Below are positions 25,038-36,722 of a stretch of 64,000 bases of DNA, piece by piece. Origin of the DNA: Sphingobium ummariense RL-3 (lineage in GTDB: Bacteria > Pseudomonadota > Alphaproteobacteria > Sphingomonadales > Sphingomonadaceae); assembly GCF_000447205.1 (NCBI RefSeq), contig NZ_AUWY01000112.1:62001-126000 (forward strand), read 5' to 3'. The notes beneath the pieces were generated by a model. It was not told where the DNA came from. It did no database searches and saw only the letters and a list, made by a program, of their open reading frames with translations. Numbering within the stretch: the first letter of the stretch is position 1; each line of letters starts with the position of its first letter. Both the position numbers and the translations under genes were made by a program.

Positions 25038-25067
25038 TCGTCATCCCGGCCCTGAGCCGGGATGACG
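25038..25067. repeat. Palindromic intergenic repeat downstream of pal
   Basis: CGTCATCCCGGC and GCCGGGATGACG-like arms (TCATCCCGGC / GCCGGGATGA, 10 bp) flank a CCTGA loop. This CATCCCGGC palindrome is a widespread alphaproteobacterial intergenic repeat and may act as the end of the tol-pal transcript. The 129-bp gap 25012-25140 holds nothing else recognisable. Confidence 0.6.
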
Positions 25068-25140
25068 AAGTGAAATGGCCAGAATTGGCCTTCCCCACAT
25101 TGGCTCACACTCCAGCTCCCCAGCGGAAGGGGAGCCGACT

Positions 25141-25443
25141 TCACCCCCGCCGCGTACCCGAAAAGCCCGCCGCGCCGAAGGCACCAAGCTGCATCGTGCC
25201 GCTGATCGTGTCGCCCGTCACTTCCGCCTCGCATTCCAGCGTCATCGGCATGGGCACGGTCATGTCCATCTTCCACGTCAGGTGGTTGCCGTCGACCTTG
25301 CCGTCCTTGACGTCGAGCGAGCCCAGCATCCCGGCGAAAGTACCGTGGAAGGTCTCGCCCGCGCTGATCACGGTCAGCACGCCGTTTTGGTCGCCCATCG
25401 GCGTCTTTGCGACGCAATCATAGGCGCCGTCCACTCCAGCCAT
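25141..25443 (-). CDS. Small uncharacterised protein, beta-rich
   Basis: 100 residues from ATG 25443, chosen because AAGGAG at 25451-25456 is 7 bases upstream; a second ATG at 25449 is too close to it. Beta-strand pattern with GAYDCVAKTPMGDQNGVLTV and LTWKMDMTVPMPMTLECEAEVTGD-like stretches (the latter is longer; key parts LTWKMDMT and LECEAEV). No signal peptide. It follows the M16 protease gene by 28 bp on the same strand. I do not recognise the family with certainty. Confidence 0.6.
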   Translation of the reverse strand: MAGVDGAYDCVAKTPMGDQNGVLTVISAGETFHGTFAGMLGSLDVKDGKVDGNHLTWKMDMTVPMPMTLECEAEVTGDTISGTMQLGAFGAAGFSGTRRG

Positions 25444-25471
25444 ATCCATTCTCCTTACGTTTACGTTCGCG

Positions 25472-28348
25472 TTAGTCTGCAAGCGTACCCGTTTCCACCG
25501 GAAGGCCGACCGCGTCAAGCTGCGGCCGCACCAGCTTCGCATCGCCCACCACGACCCAGATCAGCCGGTCGGCAGCGATCGCCTCGCGCGCGGCCTTGTC
25601 GAAATCGGCGGCGGTCATCGCGCGATAGATGGCAGGAAGACGCGCATAATAATCGTCCGGCCGGCCGATCAGGTCGTTGCGCATCATCGCCGCCAGCAGA
25701 TCGGACGACGTCTCGAAGCTGCCGGGCAGCGAGAGGATCTGGCTGTTGATGGTCTGGTTGCGCTCCGTTTCGGTGGTGCCCTTGGCGGTCAGGAAATCCG
25801 TGATGTCCTTGCGTGCCGCGATGATCGATTCGCCGGTCTTGTCGGTCTGCACCGGGGCATAGACGAGCAGCGGGATGGTTTCCTTCACGCCCGGCAGTGC
25901 AGTGCCGGCATAATAGGCCCAGCCCTTGGTCTCGCGCAGGTCCATGATGAGGCGGGAAGTGGTGCTGCCGCCCAGCACCTCGTTTGCCGTCAGCAAGGTC
26001 ACCGGATTGTCGGTGCCGGCCTTGTTGGTCAGCACGCCCGCCAGGATCATCGACTGCGGGCTTTGCGGCTTGTCCACCAGCACGATGCGCGAGGGCCGCA
26101 GCATTCGGTCCATCCGGAACAGCTTGGCGCCCTTGGCCCGCGCCGGCGCCTTCCAGTCGCCGAAGCGCTTTTCCAGCAGCGGCATCAGCTCGGCCAGCGT
26201 CGTGTCGCCGGTGGCGAAGATCTTGGCGTTGTCGGGCCGCATCCAGGCTTCGTGGAAGGCGACGAGATCGTCGCGCGTCACCGCCTTGACGCCCGTCTCC
26301 GTGCCGGAGCCGGTGAAGGGGATGCCATAGGGATGCGCCTTGCCGTAGAGCAGCGGCGGCAGCAGGCGCTGGGCGATCGGCATCGGCTCGGTCTTCTCCG
26401 CAGCGATGCGGGTCAGCAGCTGGCCACGCAGACGCTCGACCTCCGTCGGGGCAAAGGCGGGGTTGCGTACGATGTCGGACAGCAGCCCCAGCGAGGCGTC
26501 GAGATTGGGCTTGAGCGCATAGAGGCCGACGGTAGTGCGGTCCATGCTGTTGGCGGCGCTGACCGCCGCGCCCAGCCGCTCCTGCTCTTCCGAAATCTGG
26601 AGCGAGCTGCGCGTCTTCGTGCCTTCGTCCAGCAGCGCGGTGGTGAGCGCGGCGGTGCCCAGCTTCGCCTTGTCGTCGGCAGCGTTCCCCGCGTCGAAGG
26701 CGACCGATACGCGCACGGTCGGCACCGCGTCGCGACGGGTGAAGACGACCGGAATGCCGTTGCTGAGCGTCGCATGCTCGACCTTCGGGAAATCAAGGTC
26801 GGCGACGGGCTCGATCGCGGGCTCGGCGATCTTCGTGGGCGCCGGCGGCGTCGCGGCGGCCGGCGCGGGCGCGTCTGGATCGCGGAAGAAGGCGGGCCTG
26901 TGCGTCGCCGTGTTGCCAGCCAGTGCATTGTCCGCGGCCGAACGCTCGCCCGGCGCGACCGTGAGGCGGAGCACAGGCCGGCCGAACCATTTGCGCGCTG
27001 CCGCGCTCACCGACTGCGGCGTGGCGGCGGCATAGGCGGACAGGTCCTTCTTGTACTTGCCCGGGTCGTTCGAATAGACCGCGCCTTCCGCCAAGGTTAC
27101 CGCCTTGCCGGAAAAGCCGCCGACCTTCTCCAGACCGGAAATGGTGCCGGACACCTGCTGCGTCGCGGCGCGCAGCACCTCGTCGGCGGTCGGTCCCTTG
27201 GCGAGATAGTCGGCGAGCAGTGCATCGAGCCGCTTGCCCACCGCGACCGGATCGACGCCCGGCTTCACGTCCACAGTGATCTCCGCCATGGAGAGCTTCT
27301 CGAAGGGCTGGATGCTGGCCTTGACGCCGACCGCCACCTTCTCGTCGCGGACCAGCGTATTGTAGAGGCGCGAGGAGCCTAGACCACCGAACACCGACAT
27401 GGCGATGTCGAGCTGCGTCAGCTCGTCCGAGTTGACGCCGGGCACGATCCAGTTGCGATAAAGCCGGGTGGCGGCGACATTGTCGTGCATCAGCTTGTCG
27501 ACATCCTTGTCGAGCGTCGGCACGCTGGCATCGACATCGGTGGGCGCGGGGCCAGCCGGAATGTTGCCGAACCAGCGCTCCACCTTCGCCTTCGCCGTGG
27601 GCACGTCGATGTCGCCCGCCAGCACCAGCACGGCGTTGTTGGGGCCGTAGTGCGTCTTGAACCAGCTCTGCACGTCGGCAAGGCTGGCAGCGTTGAGATC
27701 CGCCATCGAGCCGATGGTCGAATGGCGATAGGGGTGCCCCTCCGGCAGCAGCGCGGCGAGCTGCGCATATTCGACGAGACCATAGGGCTCGTTCTCGCCC
27801 ATGCGCTTCTCGTTCTGGACGACGCCGCGCTGGGTATCGAGCTTCACCTGCGTCACCGCGCCGAGCAGATGGCCCATGCGGTCCGATTCCAGGAACAGCG
27901 CGCGGTCGAGCGCGCCGGTCGGCACCGTCTCGAAATAGTTGGTGCGGTCGAACCAGGTGGTGCCGTTCCAGTCGGTCGCGCCGATATCCTCCAGCCGGCC
28001 GAAGAAGGGGCCGTCGGCGTTTTCCGAACCATAGAACATGATGTGCTCGAACAGGTGGGCGAAGCCGGTCTTGCCCGCGGGCTCGAAGCGCGACCCGACA
28101 TGGTACCAGATCGACACGCCGACGACCGGCGCCTTCCGGTCGGTGTGGACGATGACCCGCAGGCCGTTCTTCAGCCGGAATTCCTCATAGGGAATATTCA
28201 CCGCCGACACGAGGCTGGAGAGCGGTGCGGGCGCCGCCACCGCCGTGGAGGCGGGCGCTGCCGCGATCGCCTGGGTCACGGGCAGCAACGCAAGCGCCGA
28301 CAGGCCGAGCAGAAGCGGAAGCCGGCGGGAGAAGGAAGAGAGGGTCAT
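25472..28348 (-). CDS. Exported M16-family zinc metalloprotease (two-domain, insulinase-like)
   Basis: 958 residues with a signal peptide (ALLPVTQAIAAAP). The N-terminal M16 domain has the inverted zinc motif HLFEH in FAHLFEHIMFYGSEN, with the downstream Glu expected about 75 residues on (VVQNEKRMGENEPYG). The second half begins near residue 520 (FPKVEHATLSNGIPVVF) and lacks the zinc motif, as usual. A periplasmic peptide-degrading role is likely. It is divergent from the M28 peptidase gene. Confidence 0.92.
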   Translation of the reverse strand: MTLSSFSRRLPLLLGLSALALLPVTQAIAAAPASTAVAAPAPLSSLVSAVNIPYEEFRLKNGLRVIVHTDRKAPVVGVSIWYHVGSRFEPAGKTGFAHLFEHIMFYGSENADGPFFGRLEDIGATDWNGTTWFDRTNYFETVPTGALDRALFLESDRMGHLLGAVTQVKLDTQRGVVQNEKRMGENEPYGLVEYAQLAALLPEGHPYRHSTIGSMADLNAASLADVQSWFKTHYGPNNAVLVLAGDIDVPTAKAKVERWFGNIPAGPAPTDVDASVPTLDKDVDKLMHDNVAATRLYRNWIVPGVNSDELTQLDIAMSVFGGLGSSRLYNTLVRDEKVAVGVKASIQPFEKLSMAEITVDVKPGVDPVAVGKRLDALLADYLAKGPTADEVLRAATQQVSGTISGLEKVGGFSGKAVTLAEGAVYSNDPGKYKKDLSAYAAATPQSVSAAARKWFGRPVLRLTVAPGERSAADNALAGNTATHRPAFFRDPDAPAPAAATPPAPTKIAEPAIEPVADLDFPKVEHATLSNGIPVVFTRRDAVPTVRVSVAFDAGNAADDKAKLGTAALTTALLDEGTKTRSSLQISEEQERLGAAVSAANSMDRTTVGLYALKPNLDASLGLLSDIVRNPAFAPTEVERLRGQLLTRIAAEKTEPMPIAQRLLPPLLYGKAHPYGIPFTGSGTETGVKAVTRDDLVAFHEAWMRPDNAKIFATGDTTLAELMPLLEKRFGDWKAPARAKGAKLFRMDRMLRPSRIVLVDKPQSPQSMILAGVLTNKAGTDNPVTLLTANEVLGGSTTSRLIMDLRETKGWAYYAGTALPGVKETIPLLVYAPVQTDKTGESIIAARKDITDFLTAKGTTETERNQTINSQILSLPGSFETSSDLLAAMMRNDLIGRPDDYYARLPAIYRAMTAADFDKAAREAIAADRLIWVVVGDAKLVRPQLDAVGLPVETGTLAD

Positions 28349-28513
28349 CGGGGCCTCATGAGAAACAGGACCACGCGGGCATGAAGGACTCCGCCCGCCA
28401 TGCCCGCACCATAGCGGGGCGTTTTAGCGGCGCAATACGCATTGCGCTGGACAAGGCGCGGGGTGCCCGGCAAGAAAATTCGATTCCAGACCTTCGACGA
28501 AAGCGCCTCCCCC

Positions 28514-30175
28514 ATGAAACGCCCCGTTGCGCTCGCAGCGATCGCCGCCCTACTCCTGCCGGCCGCGCTGCCGGCCCAGTCACCGGCAGAACCGGTCTTC
28601 TCCGCCGCGGCGGTGCGCGCCCATGTCGATTTCCTGTCCGACGATCTGCTGAAGGGCCGCGACACCGGCAGCGAGGAGCATGAGATCGCGGCACGCTATG
28701 TCGCGAGCCAGTTCGAGGGTATGGGCCTCAAGCCGGGCGGCGACACCAAGGAAGGCAAGGGCGGCTGGTACCAGAGGATCGGCTTCCAGAAGACCGAGCG
28801 CACCGCCACGCCGGGCACGTTGACGGTCACCGGCCCGGCGGGCGGGAAGACCTGGGCGCACGGGACCGACGTCCTCGTGAGCATGAACACCGCCGAGCCT
28901 GCGCTGGATGTTTCCGCACCGCTGGTCTTCGTCGGCTATGGCATCGAGAATGCGCGCTTCGGCCTCAACGACTATGCCGGTCTGGATGTCAGGGGGAAGA
29001 TCGTCGTCGCGCTGCGCGGCTATCCCAAGGGGCTGCCCAGCGAGGAGGGCGCGCACCTGTCCGCAACCAAGGCGCAGGCGGCGCAGGCGCACGGCGCGAT
29101 CGGCATGCTGTCGGTCGGCACGATCCAGTCGATGAAGGCGCGCCCGTGGAGCCGCATGGTCCATTTCGCCGACGAGCCCGACTTCACATGGGTCGGCGTC
29201 GACGGCAAGCCCTTTGACGAAGCGCCGGGTATCCGCGCCTCCGCCTCGCTCAACGAGCCGGCGGTGGACGCCGTGTTCGCCGGCGCGCCGACGACGATCG
29301 CGGCCATCCGCAAGCAGGCGGACAAGGCGGGTGGCAAGCCGAAGGGCTTCCCGCTCAAGGCCAGCGTGCGCATCAAGATCGAAAGCCGGAGCGAGCGCGT
29401 CACCAGCCCCAATGTCGTGGGCATCCTGCCTGGCAGCGACCCGGCGCTGAAGGACCAGTATGTCGTCCTGTCCGCGCATCTGGACCATATCGGTGTCACG
29501 CCCGCCAAGCCGGGAGACACGCCCGAAACCGACCGCATCAACAACGGTGCGCTCGACAATGCGGCGGGCATCGCCACCATGCTGGAAGTCGCGCGGGCGA
29601 TGGCGCAGGCGCCGGTGAAGCCACGGCGCTCGATCATCTTCCTCGCCTCCACGGGGGAGGAGAAGGGCCTTCTGGGCGCCGACTATTTCGCGCGCCACCC
29701 CGCCGTCCCGGTGAAGCAGATCGTCGGCAATGTCGACCTGGACATGCCGCTGCTGCTCTATCCCTTCACCGACGTCATCGCCTTTGGCGCCGACCATTCG
29801 ACCCTGGGCCCGATCGTGGCGAAGGCGGTCGCGCCGATGAACGTCAGGCTTTCGCCCGATCCGATGCCGCAGGAAACGATTTTTGTGCGGTCCGACCATT
29901 ATATGTTCGTGAAGCAGGGCGTGCCCGCCGTGTTCCTGGCCACCGGCTTCGCCAATGGCGGCGAGAAGGCCTGGGGCGAGTTCCTGGGCGGCAATTATCA
30001 CCACCCCGGGGACGACATGAGCCAGAAGATCGACTGGGATGCGGGCGCCCGCTTCGCTGAGGCCAATTACCGGATCACCCGTGCCATGGCGGACAGCGAC
30101 ACGCCGCCGGCATGGTATCAAGGCGATTTCTTCGGCGACATCTTCGCGGCCGGAGCGGTAAAGGCGGCGCGTTAG
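28514..30175 (+). CDS. Exported M28-family aminopeptidase with PA domain
   Basis: 553 residues from ATG 28514, the start that gives a signal peptide (ALLLPAALPAQS). Inserted PA domain around residues 130-260 (LVFVGYGIENARFGLNDYAG). Zinc ligands are visible in order: His in LSAHLDHIG, Asp in NGALDNAAG, Glu-Glu in STGEEKGLLG, Asp in VDLDMP, and His in NYHHPGDD. A periplasmic peptidase that could share peptide degradation with the divergent M16 enzyme. Confidence 0.9.
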   Translation: MKRPVALAAIAALLLPAALPAQSPAEPVFSAAAVRAHVDFLSDDLLKGRDTGSEEHEIAARYVASQFEGMGLKPGGDTKEGKGGWYQRIGFQKTERTATPGTLTVTGPAGGKTWAHGTDVLVSMNTAEPALDVSAPLVFVGYGIENARFGLNDYAGLDVRGKIVVALRGYPKGLPSEEGAHLSATKAQAAQAHGAIGMLSVGTIQSMKARPWSRMVHFADEPDFTWVGVDGKPFDEAPGIRASASLNEPAVDAVFAGAPTTIAAIRKQADKAGGKPKGFPLKASVRIKIESRSERVTSPNVVGILPGSDPALKDQYVVLSAHLDHIGVTPAKPGDTPETDRINNGALDNAAGIATMLEVARAMAQAPVKPRRSIIFLASTGEEKGLLGADYFARHPAVPVKQIVGNVDLDMPLLLYPFTDVIAFGADHSTLGPIVAKAVAPMNVRLSPDPMPQETIFVRSDHYMFVKQGVPAVFLATGFANGGEKAWGEFLGGNYHHPGDDMSQKIDWDAGARFAEANYRITRAMADSDTPPAWYQGDFFGDIFAAGAVKAAR

Positions 30176-30257
30176 GCATTTGCCGCCCGTTCCTGCATCG
30201 GGAACGCCCTATTTGCGGAGTCCGTTCATAGGGTAAATTGCGGATTGAACTGAGGCT

Positions 30258-30285
30258 CTTGTGTTGCTTTTTCGCAACACTATAT
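30258..30285 (+). promoter_or_regulatory. Candidate clpB promoter with internal inverted repeat
   Basis: CTTG at 30258-30261 and CACTATAT at 30278-30285 are spaced like a heat-shock (sigma-32 type) promoter. Between them GTGTTGC (30261-30267) and GCAACAC (30274-30280) form a perfect 7-bp inverted repeat with a 6-base spacer. It is not a CIRCE element. It could bind a repressor or fold in the leader; both ideas are inference. Confidence 0.4.
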
Positions 30286-30314
30286 CCGGGCCAGTTTCAT
30301 TCCAGAGGGTTGCC

Positions 30315-32894
<2,580 letters not shown>

Positions 32895-32910
32895 TCCTCG
32901 CCCGAAAAAG

Positions 32911-32946
32911 AAAAAAATGAGCGCTCCTCTTTCGAAGGAGCGCTCA
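32911..32946 (-). terminator. Intrinsic terminator after the TonB-dependent receptor gene
   Basis: TGAGCGCTCCT (32918-32928) and AGGAGCGCTCA (32936-32946) form a perfect 11-bp stem with a 7-base loop. Seven A residues at 32911-32917 give a U-run on the minus strand, so it ends the minus-strand receptor transcript. It may also stop clpB read-through as a hairpin. Confidence 0.85.
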
Positions 32947-32951
32947 CAGAC

Positions 32952-32980
32952 TGATCATCCCGGCAAGGGTGGGATGATCA
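32952..32980. other. 10-bp inverted repeat overlapping the receptor stop codon
   Basis: TGATCATCCC (32952-32961) and GGGATGATCA (32971-32980) are perfect arms. The right arm includes the stop codon of the TonB-dependent receptor. It stands directly before the terminator, giving two hairpins in tandem at this 3' end. Confidence 0.55.
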
Positions 32981-35980
32981 GTAGTTGACCTTCACGCCGA
33001 CGCGGAAATAGCGGCCCAGTATGCCCTCGCCGCCCTGGACGGGGTTGTAGGCATGGGCGCCATAGGTGACCGTGTCGATGCGCGGCAGCTTGTCGAACAT
33101 GTTGAGCATGTTCGCATAGAGGGTGAAGCTATCGTTCACGCGAACCTGGGCGTTGAGGTCGAAGGTGATGTAGTCCTTGACCCGGCAGGGCAGCGATCCG
33201 TCGTTCAGGCCGCAATCCTTGTAGCCGGTGCCCTGGTCGGTCGCCGACAGGTCGTAGCCGCCGAAGAAGTTGACGGTGTTGCTGATCGCGAAGGAGCCGA
33301 AGTCCAGCGTGTTCAGCAGGGTACCGCGCCATTTCGGCGTACCGGAACCGGCGGTCAGGTTGAAGTTGCCGAGCGTGCCATCATAGCGCTCCACCGAACC
33401 GTCGGGGAAGCGGGTTTCCAGCTTCATGATGTAGCTGGCCTCCAGCGAGCTCTGCCAGCGGATGCCGTCGGTGATCGCGAGATCGGCATTGGCGCCGAAG
33501 TCAAGGCCTTCCGACTTGATCGTATTGGCGTTGATGAAGCCCGACTGGACGAAGGCGATGCGCGGCAGAGCGCCCGGATTGGCGGTATCGGGCGCGTCCG
33601 GAATGACGGTGTAGCCCGCCGGGATGTCCTGGCCCGCATAATAGGCGTCGATCGCCGGCGCGTTGTTCGCGGTGGTGATCGCGTTGGTCTTCTTGATGTT
33701 GTAATAGTCGACCGTGAAGCTGAGGCCCCGGATCGGCTCGACCAGGATACCGGCGGTGAAGCTGCGCGACTTTTCGGGCTTCAGGTCCGGATTGCCAACC
33801 GACGTCTGGCCATAGGTGCCGTTGCGGATATAGGCAGGGCAGGACGCGAAGGTCGCGACGGTGCAGCCATATTGCGCCAGATACTGGTCGTTGAAGATGC
33901 TGGCGGTGTTGGAAACATAGCCGGTCGTCGGGAAGGTCGCATTGGCCTCGCCGAAGCTCGGGATGCGGAAGCCCTTCGAGTAGGTACCGCGCAGCATCAC
34001 CTGCCGGATCGGCTTCACCTTCACGCCGATCTTGGGCGAGAAGTTGTCGGTACCGCCCGAATAGCGATCATAACGACCCGAGGCGTTGACTTCGAGCTGG
34101 TCGAGGATCGGCGCGTTCACTTCCGCGAAGGCCGAATAGACCCGGCGGCTGCCCTTCACGGCGAACCCGTTGAGGCGATAATAGCGCTCCGTCCCGCCAT
34201 TAAAGTCGGAGTTGATGCTCGGGGAATCGATCGCCTCATAGCGGAAGGACACGCCGACGCCGACCTGCAGCGGGCCGCCCGGCAGGTCCATCAGGCTGCC
34301 GCTGACGTTCGCCTGGGTCTGCACCAAGTCCGACGTCGACGTCGCCTGGGCGGTCGGCATCAGATAATCCAGCACGTCTTGGCTGTTGGCCGCCGGGTTG
34401 ACGAAGTTGAAGCTGCCGTCGGCGATCACGTCCAGCAGATGCTGGATATAGACATAGCCGTCCGACTTGCGGCGCAGGTCCATGTGCATCGCCGTCGCGT
34501 TGACGTCATAGGTCCAGTTGTCGTTGATGGGACCCTTGATTCCCAGTGCACCGCGATAGGCGCGGGTGCGCGATTCGTCATGCTCGATCGAATTGGGCAG
34601 GCGGCCGATGATCGCGGCGGTCTGGCCCTGCGCGGCGAAGGGGTTGTTGGGATTCAGCGTGCCGTTCGCCGCGGTGCAGGCGACGGTCGTGCCGCGCGGG
34701 CAGACATAGACCGGCAGCTGCAACACGGTGTTGCCGCCATAATAAGCGATATTGGCTGAGGTGCTGTAGCGCGGAAAATAGAAGGGCGCGGGCGCATTGC
34801 CACGGATCGTGGTCGGCAGGCCATCATAGGCCACCTTGGTCTGCAGGAAGTTGAATTCCGCATAGGCCTCCGCCGAATCACCCACCCGGGCGGTGATGCG
34901 GCCGGACAGGCCATAGCGTTCGATGTCCGGATTGATGACGCCGTAGTTGTTGGTAAGGTCTTCCTGGCACACCGTGGTCGGGGCAGCCGGATTGTCCGCC
35001 AGTTCGCCCGGCGTCAGACCATAGGGCGTGCTGCGGTTGCAGCCCAGGTCCGGATTCAGGATCTGATAGCGGCCGCTCTGCGTGCCGGTGAGCGCGCTGG
35101 CGGGACGCACAAACAATGTGCTGCCGGTGTTGGTGACGACATCGCTGAAGCCGGGATAGGCATTGTCGCCGTCCAGGCCGTCGACGATGTTGTTCGGACC
35201 GCAAGTGCCGTCGTTGCAGATCCGGCGATAGTCGTCGGTGTTGAACGGATAGGGGCGATCCTTGTTCTTCAGCTGCTTGCTGTTGTAATAGAAGCCGCTG
35301 ACATAGGCGTTGTAGCCATTCTCCTCCAGGTCGCCGGTGCCCGCGGTCAGCGACAGGCGGTACTGCGCACCGTCGCCGCGGCTGGAGATGCCGGTTTCCG
35401 CCCGGCCGCTGACGCCCTTGAAGTTCTTCTTCGTGATAATGTTGACGACGCCCGCGATCGCATCCGCGCCGTAGCTGGACGATGCGCCGTCGCGCAGCAC
35501 TTCGACATGGTCGATGATGTCGTCGGGAATGGTGTTGAGATCGACGAAGTTGCGCGTGCCGTCATCGGACAGCGGATAATAGGCGGCGCGCATGCCGTCG
35601 AACAGCACAAGGGTGGAGTTGGTCGACAGGCCGCGGAGCGACACGGCCGATGCGCCAGCCGCGAAGGCACCGTTGGCCGAGAAGCTGTTGGTGAGCGCCG
35701 GACCGTTGTTGGAGGCGATACGCTGCAGGCCTTCCTGCACCGTGCTGACGCCGCGCTTGTCGAGGTTGTCGATGGTCACCACGGTGACGGGCGAGGGTGT
35801 TTCGGCATCCGCGCGGCGGATGATCGAGCCGGTGACGATGATGGTATCGTTTTCAGCGGCGTCGCCCGCTGCCTGCGGCGAGACGTCCTGCGCGAAGGCG
35901 GGCGCCTGAAGCAGCGCGAAGCCGAGAATGGCGGGCGCAACGCCCGCACGCAAAAATGCGGTGATGGATGATGTTTTCAC
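32978..35980 (-). CDS. TonB-dependent outer-membrane receptor
   Basis: 1000 residues from the GTG at 35980, which gives a good signal peptide (SSITAFLRAGVAPAILGFALL...APAFAQ). The TonB box is likely DTIIVTGSIIRR. Plug domain: SPVTVVTIDNLDKRGVSTVQ, LRGLSTNSTLVLFDGMRAA, HVEVLRDGASSSYGADAIAGVVNIITKK. The rest is a 22-strand barrel ending in an aromatic-type C-terminus (YFRVGVKVNY). The substrate is not evident. Neighbouring AspH/sulfotransferase genes are discussed as a finding. Confidence 0.93.
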   Translation of the reverse strand: MKTSSITAFLRAGVAPAILGFALLQAPAFAQDVSPQAAGDAAENDTIIVTGSIIRRADAETPSPVTVVTIDNLDKRGVSTVQEGLQRIASNNGPALTNSFSANGAFAAGASAVSLRGLSTNSTLVLFDGMRAAYYPLSDDGTRNFVDLNTIPDDIIDHVEVLRDGASSSYGADAIAGVVNIITKKNFKGVSGRAETGISSRGDGAQYRLSLTAGTGDLEENGYNAYVSGFYYNSKQLKNKDRPYPFNTDDYRRICNDGTCGPNNIVDGLDGDNAYPGFSDVVTNTGSTLFVRPASALTGTQSGRYQILNPDLGCNRSTPYGLTPGELADNPAAPTTVCQEDLTNNYGVINPDIERYGLSGRITARVGDSAEAYAEFNFLQTKVAYDGLPTTIRGNAPAPFYFPRYSTSANIAYYGGNTVLQLPVYVCPRGTTVACTAANGTLNPNNPFAAQGQTAAIIGRLPNSIEHDESRTRAYRGALGIKGPINDNWTYDVNATAMHMDLRRKSDGYVYIQHLLDVIADGSFNFVNPAANSQDVLDYLMPTAQATSTSDLVQTQANVSGSLMDLPGGPLQVGVGVSFRYEAIDSPSINSDFNGGTERYYRLNGFAVKGSRRVYSAFAEVNAPILDQLEVNASGRYDRYSGGTDNFSPKIGVKVKPIRQVMLRGTYSKGFRIPSFGEANATFPTTGYVSNTASIFNDQYLAQYGCTVATFASCPAYIRNGTYGQTSVGNPDLKPEKSRSFTAGILVEPIRGLSFTVDYYNIKKTNAITTANNAPAIDAYYAGQDIPAGYTVIPDAPDTANPGALPRIAFVQSGFINANTIKSEGLDFGANADLAITDGIRWQSSLEASYIMKLETRFPDGSVERYDGTLGNFNLTAGSGTPKWRGTLLNTLDFGSFAISNTVNFFGGYDLSATDQGTGYKDCGLNDGSLPCRVKDYITFDLNAQVRVNDSFTLYANMLNMFDKLPRIDTVTYGAHAYNPVQGGEGILGRYFRVGVKVNY

Positions 35981-36331
35981 AAGCCTGACCCCTTTTTCTA
36001 TCCGGCCGGAAGGGACCCTTTCGCCCTTCGCCGCCAGCGATTGGCGCATGACGCGCTGGGTCGCACTGGTGCGAAGCTGTCATGCGAATGTAAAGCAGTC
36101 AGCAATCATGTCTTACAGATTGTGTAAAAACTGTGACCGGGACTCCACACCGTTGCGGGGAGAAAATGAAATATTTTTCAAGATGTTGTTTAGACGGTCC
36201 GTGCAGAGGACACGGCAGTCCGTTTGCGTTCCAGCAATGTTCTAGTATGAGAAATAGCCTCTGCTTCGATCTTCCAAAAGGCCCTGCCTCGGCGCACAAC
36301 TTTGGGCATTGCTGCCGGCATCGCATAAAAG
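35981..36331. other. Long intergenic region upstream of the receptor gene
   Basis: This is clearly lower in GC than its surroundings. It should hold the minus-strand promoter of the TonB-dependent receptor (for example around GTAAAGCAGTCAGC at about 36091-36104). The terminator at 36332-36364 also works on the plus strand, so a plus-strand small transcript from here is possible. No convincing reading frame is present. Confidence 0.4.
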
Positions 36332-36364
36332 AAAACCGCGCCCCGGATGAGACGCGGTTTTTTT
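36332..36364. terminator. Bidirectional intrinsic terminator
   Basis: AAAACCGCG (36332-36340) pairs with CGCGGTTTT (36353-36361) around a 12-base loop, with seven T residues at 36358-36364 on the plus strand. On the minus strand the downstream run is TTTTCTTTT, so it can also end the transcript of the small exported protein gene (36393-36650). Confidence 0.7.
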
Positions 36365-36392
36365 CTGGCAAGCATAATGTGCCGCGTGCGGA

Positions 36393-36650
36393 TTATCCGT
36401 TAGGGTTCATGCCCGCCCGGTTACGCGAGATGATGTCGTCAGCATCGCGATTTTGCTGCTCGCTGATCGCACGCCATTCGGCATTGGTCTTGCAGATCCG
36501 TTCCTTGCGCACCAGCGACCCGGTGACTTCCAGCTGCCGGCACCGCACCGCATTGGGATCGTTCCGGTTGAGCTTCGGCTTGTCCTCCGCCAAGGCGGGA
36601 TAGGCCGAAAGAAAAAGTCCTGCCACCAGTGCGGCCTTGATCGTCTTCAT
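36393..36650 (-). CDS. Small exported protein with two cysteines, function unknown
   Basis: 85 residues. Signal peptide MKTIKAALVAGLFLSAYPALA, then a basic mature part with VRCRQLEVTGSLVRKERICKTNAEW. The C-x14-C pair around a TGSxxRKxRxC core is a pattern I remember from many sphingomonad small exported proteins, but no function is known. It is transcribed towards the receptor gene and ends at a bidirectional terminator. Confidence 0.65.
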   Translation of the reverse strand: MKTIKAALVAGLFLSAYPALAEDKPKLNRNDPNAVRCRQLEVTGSLVRKERICKTNAEWRAISEQQNRDADDIISRNRAGMNPNG

Positions 36651-36722
36651 TTCATGTCTCCATCGATCGCTGGATCAGGCCGCCCGTCTCTCCTTCCGAC
36701 AGCATTCCAGGACCGCGCTATG

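Noticed and set aside
28580-30121. Long minus-strand frame opposite the M28 peptidase
   Set aside because: Composition is Arg/Asp/His-rich with no motif, and the plus-strand gene has all its zinc ligands.
30261-30280. CIRCE-type HrcA operator upstream of clpB
   Set aside because: The inverted repeat is only 7 bp with a 6-base spacer and does not match the TTAGCACTC-N9-GAGTGCTAA pattern.
33053-34759. Long plus-strand frame opposite the TonB-dependent receptor
   Set aside because: Shadow of the receptor gene; repetitive Val/Asp/Arg content and no ribosome site.
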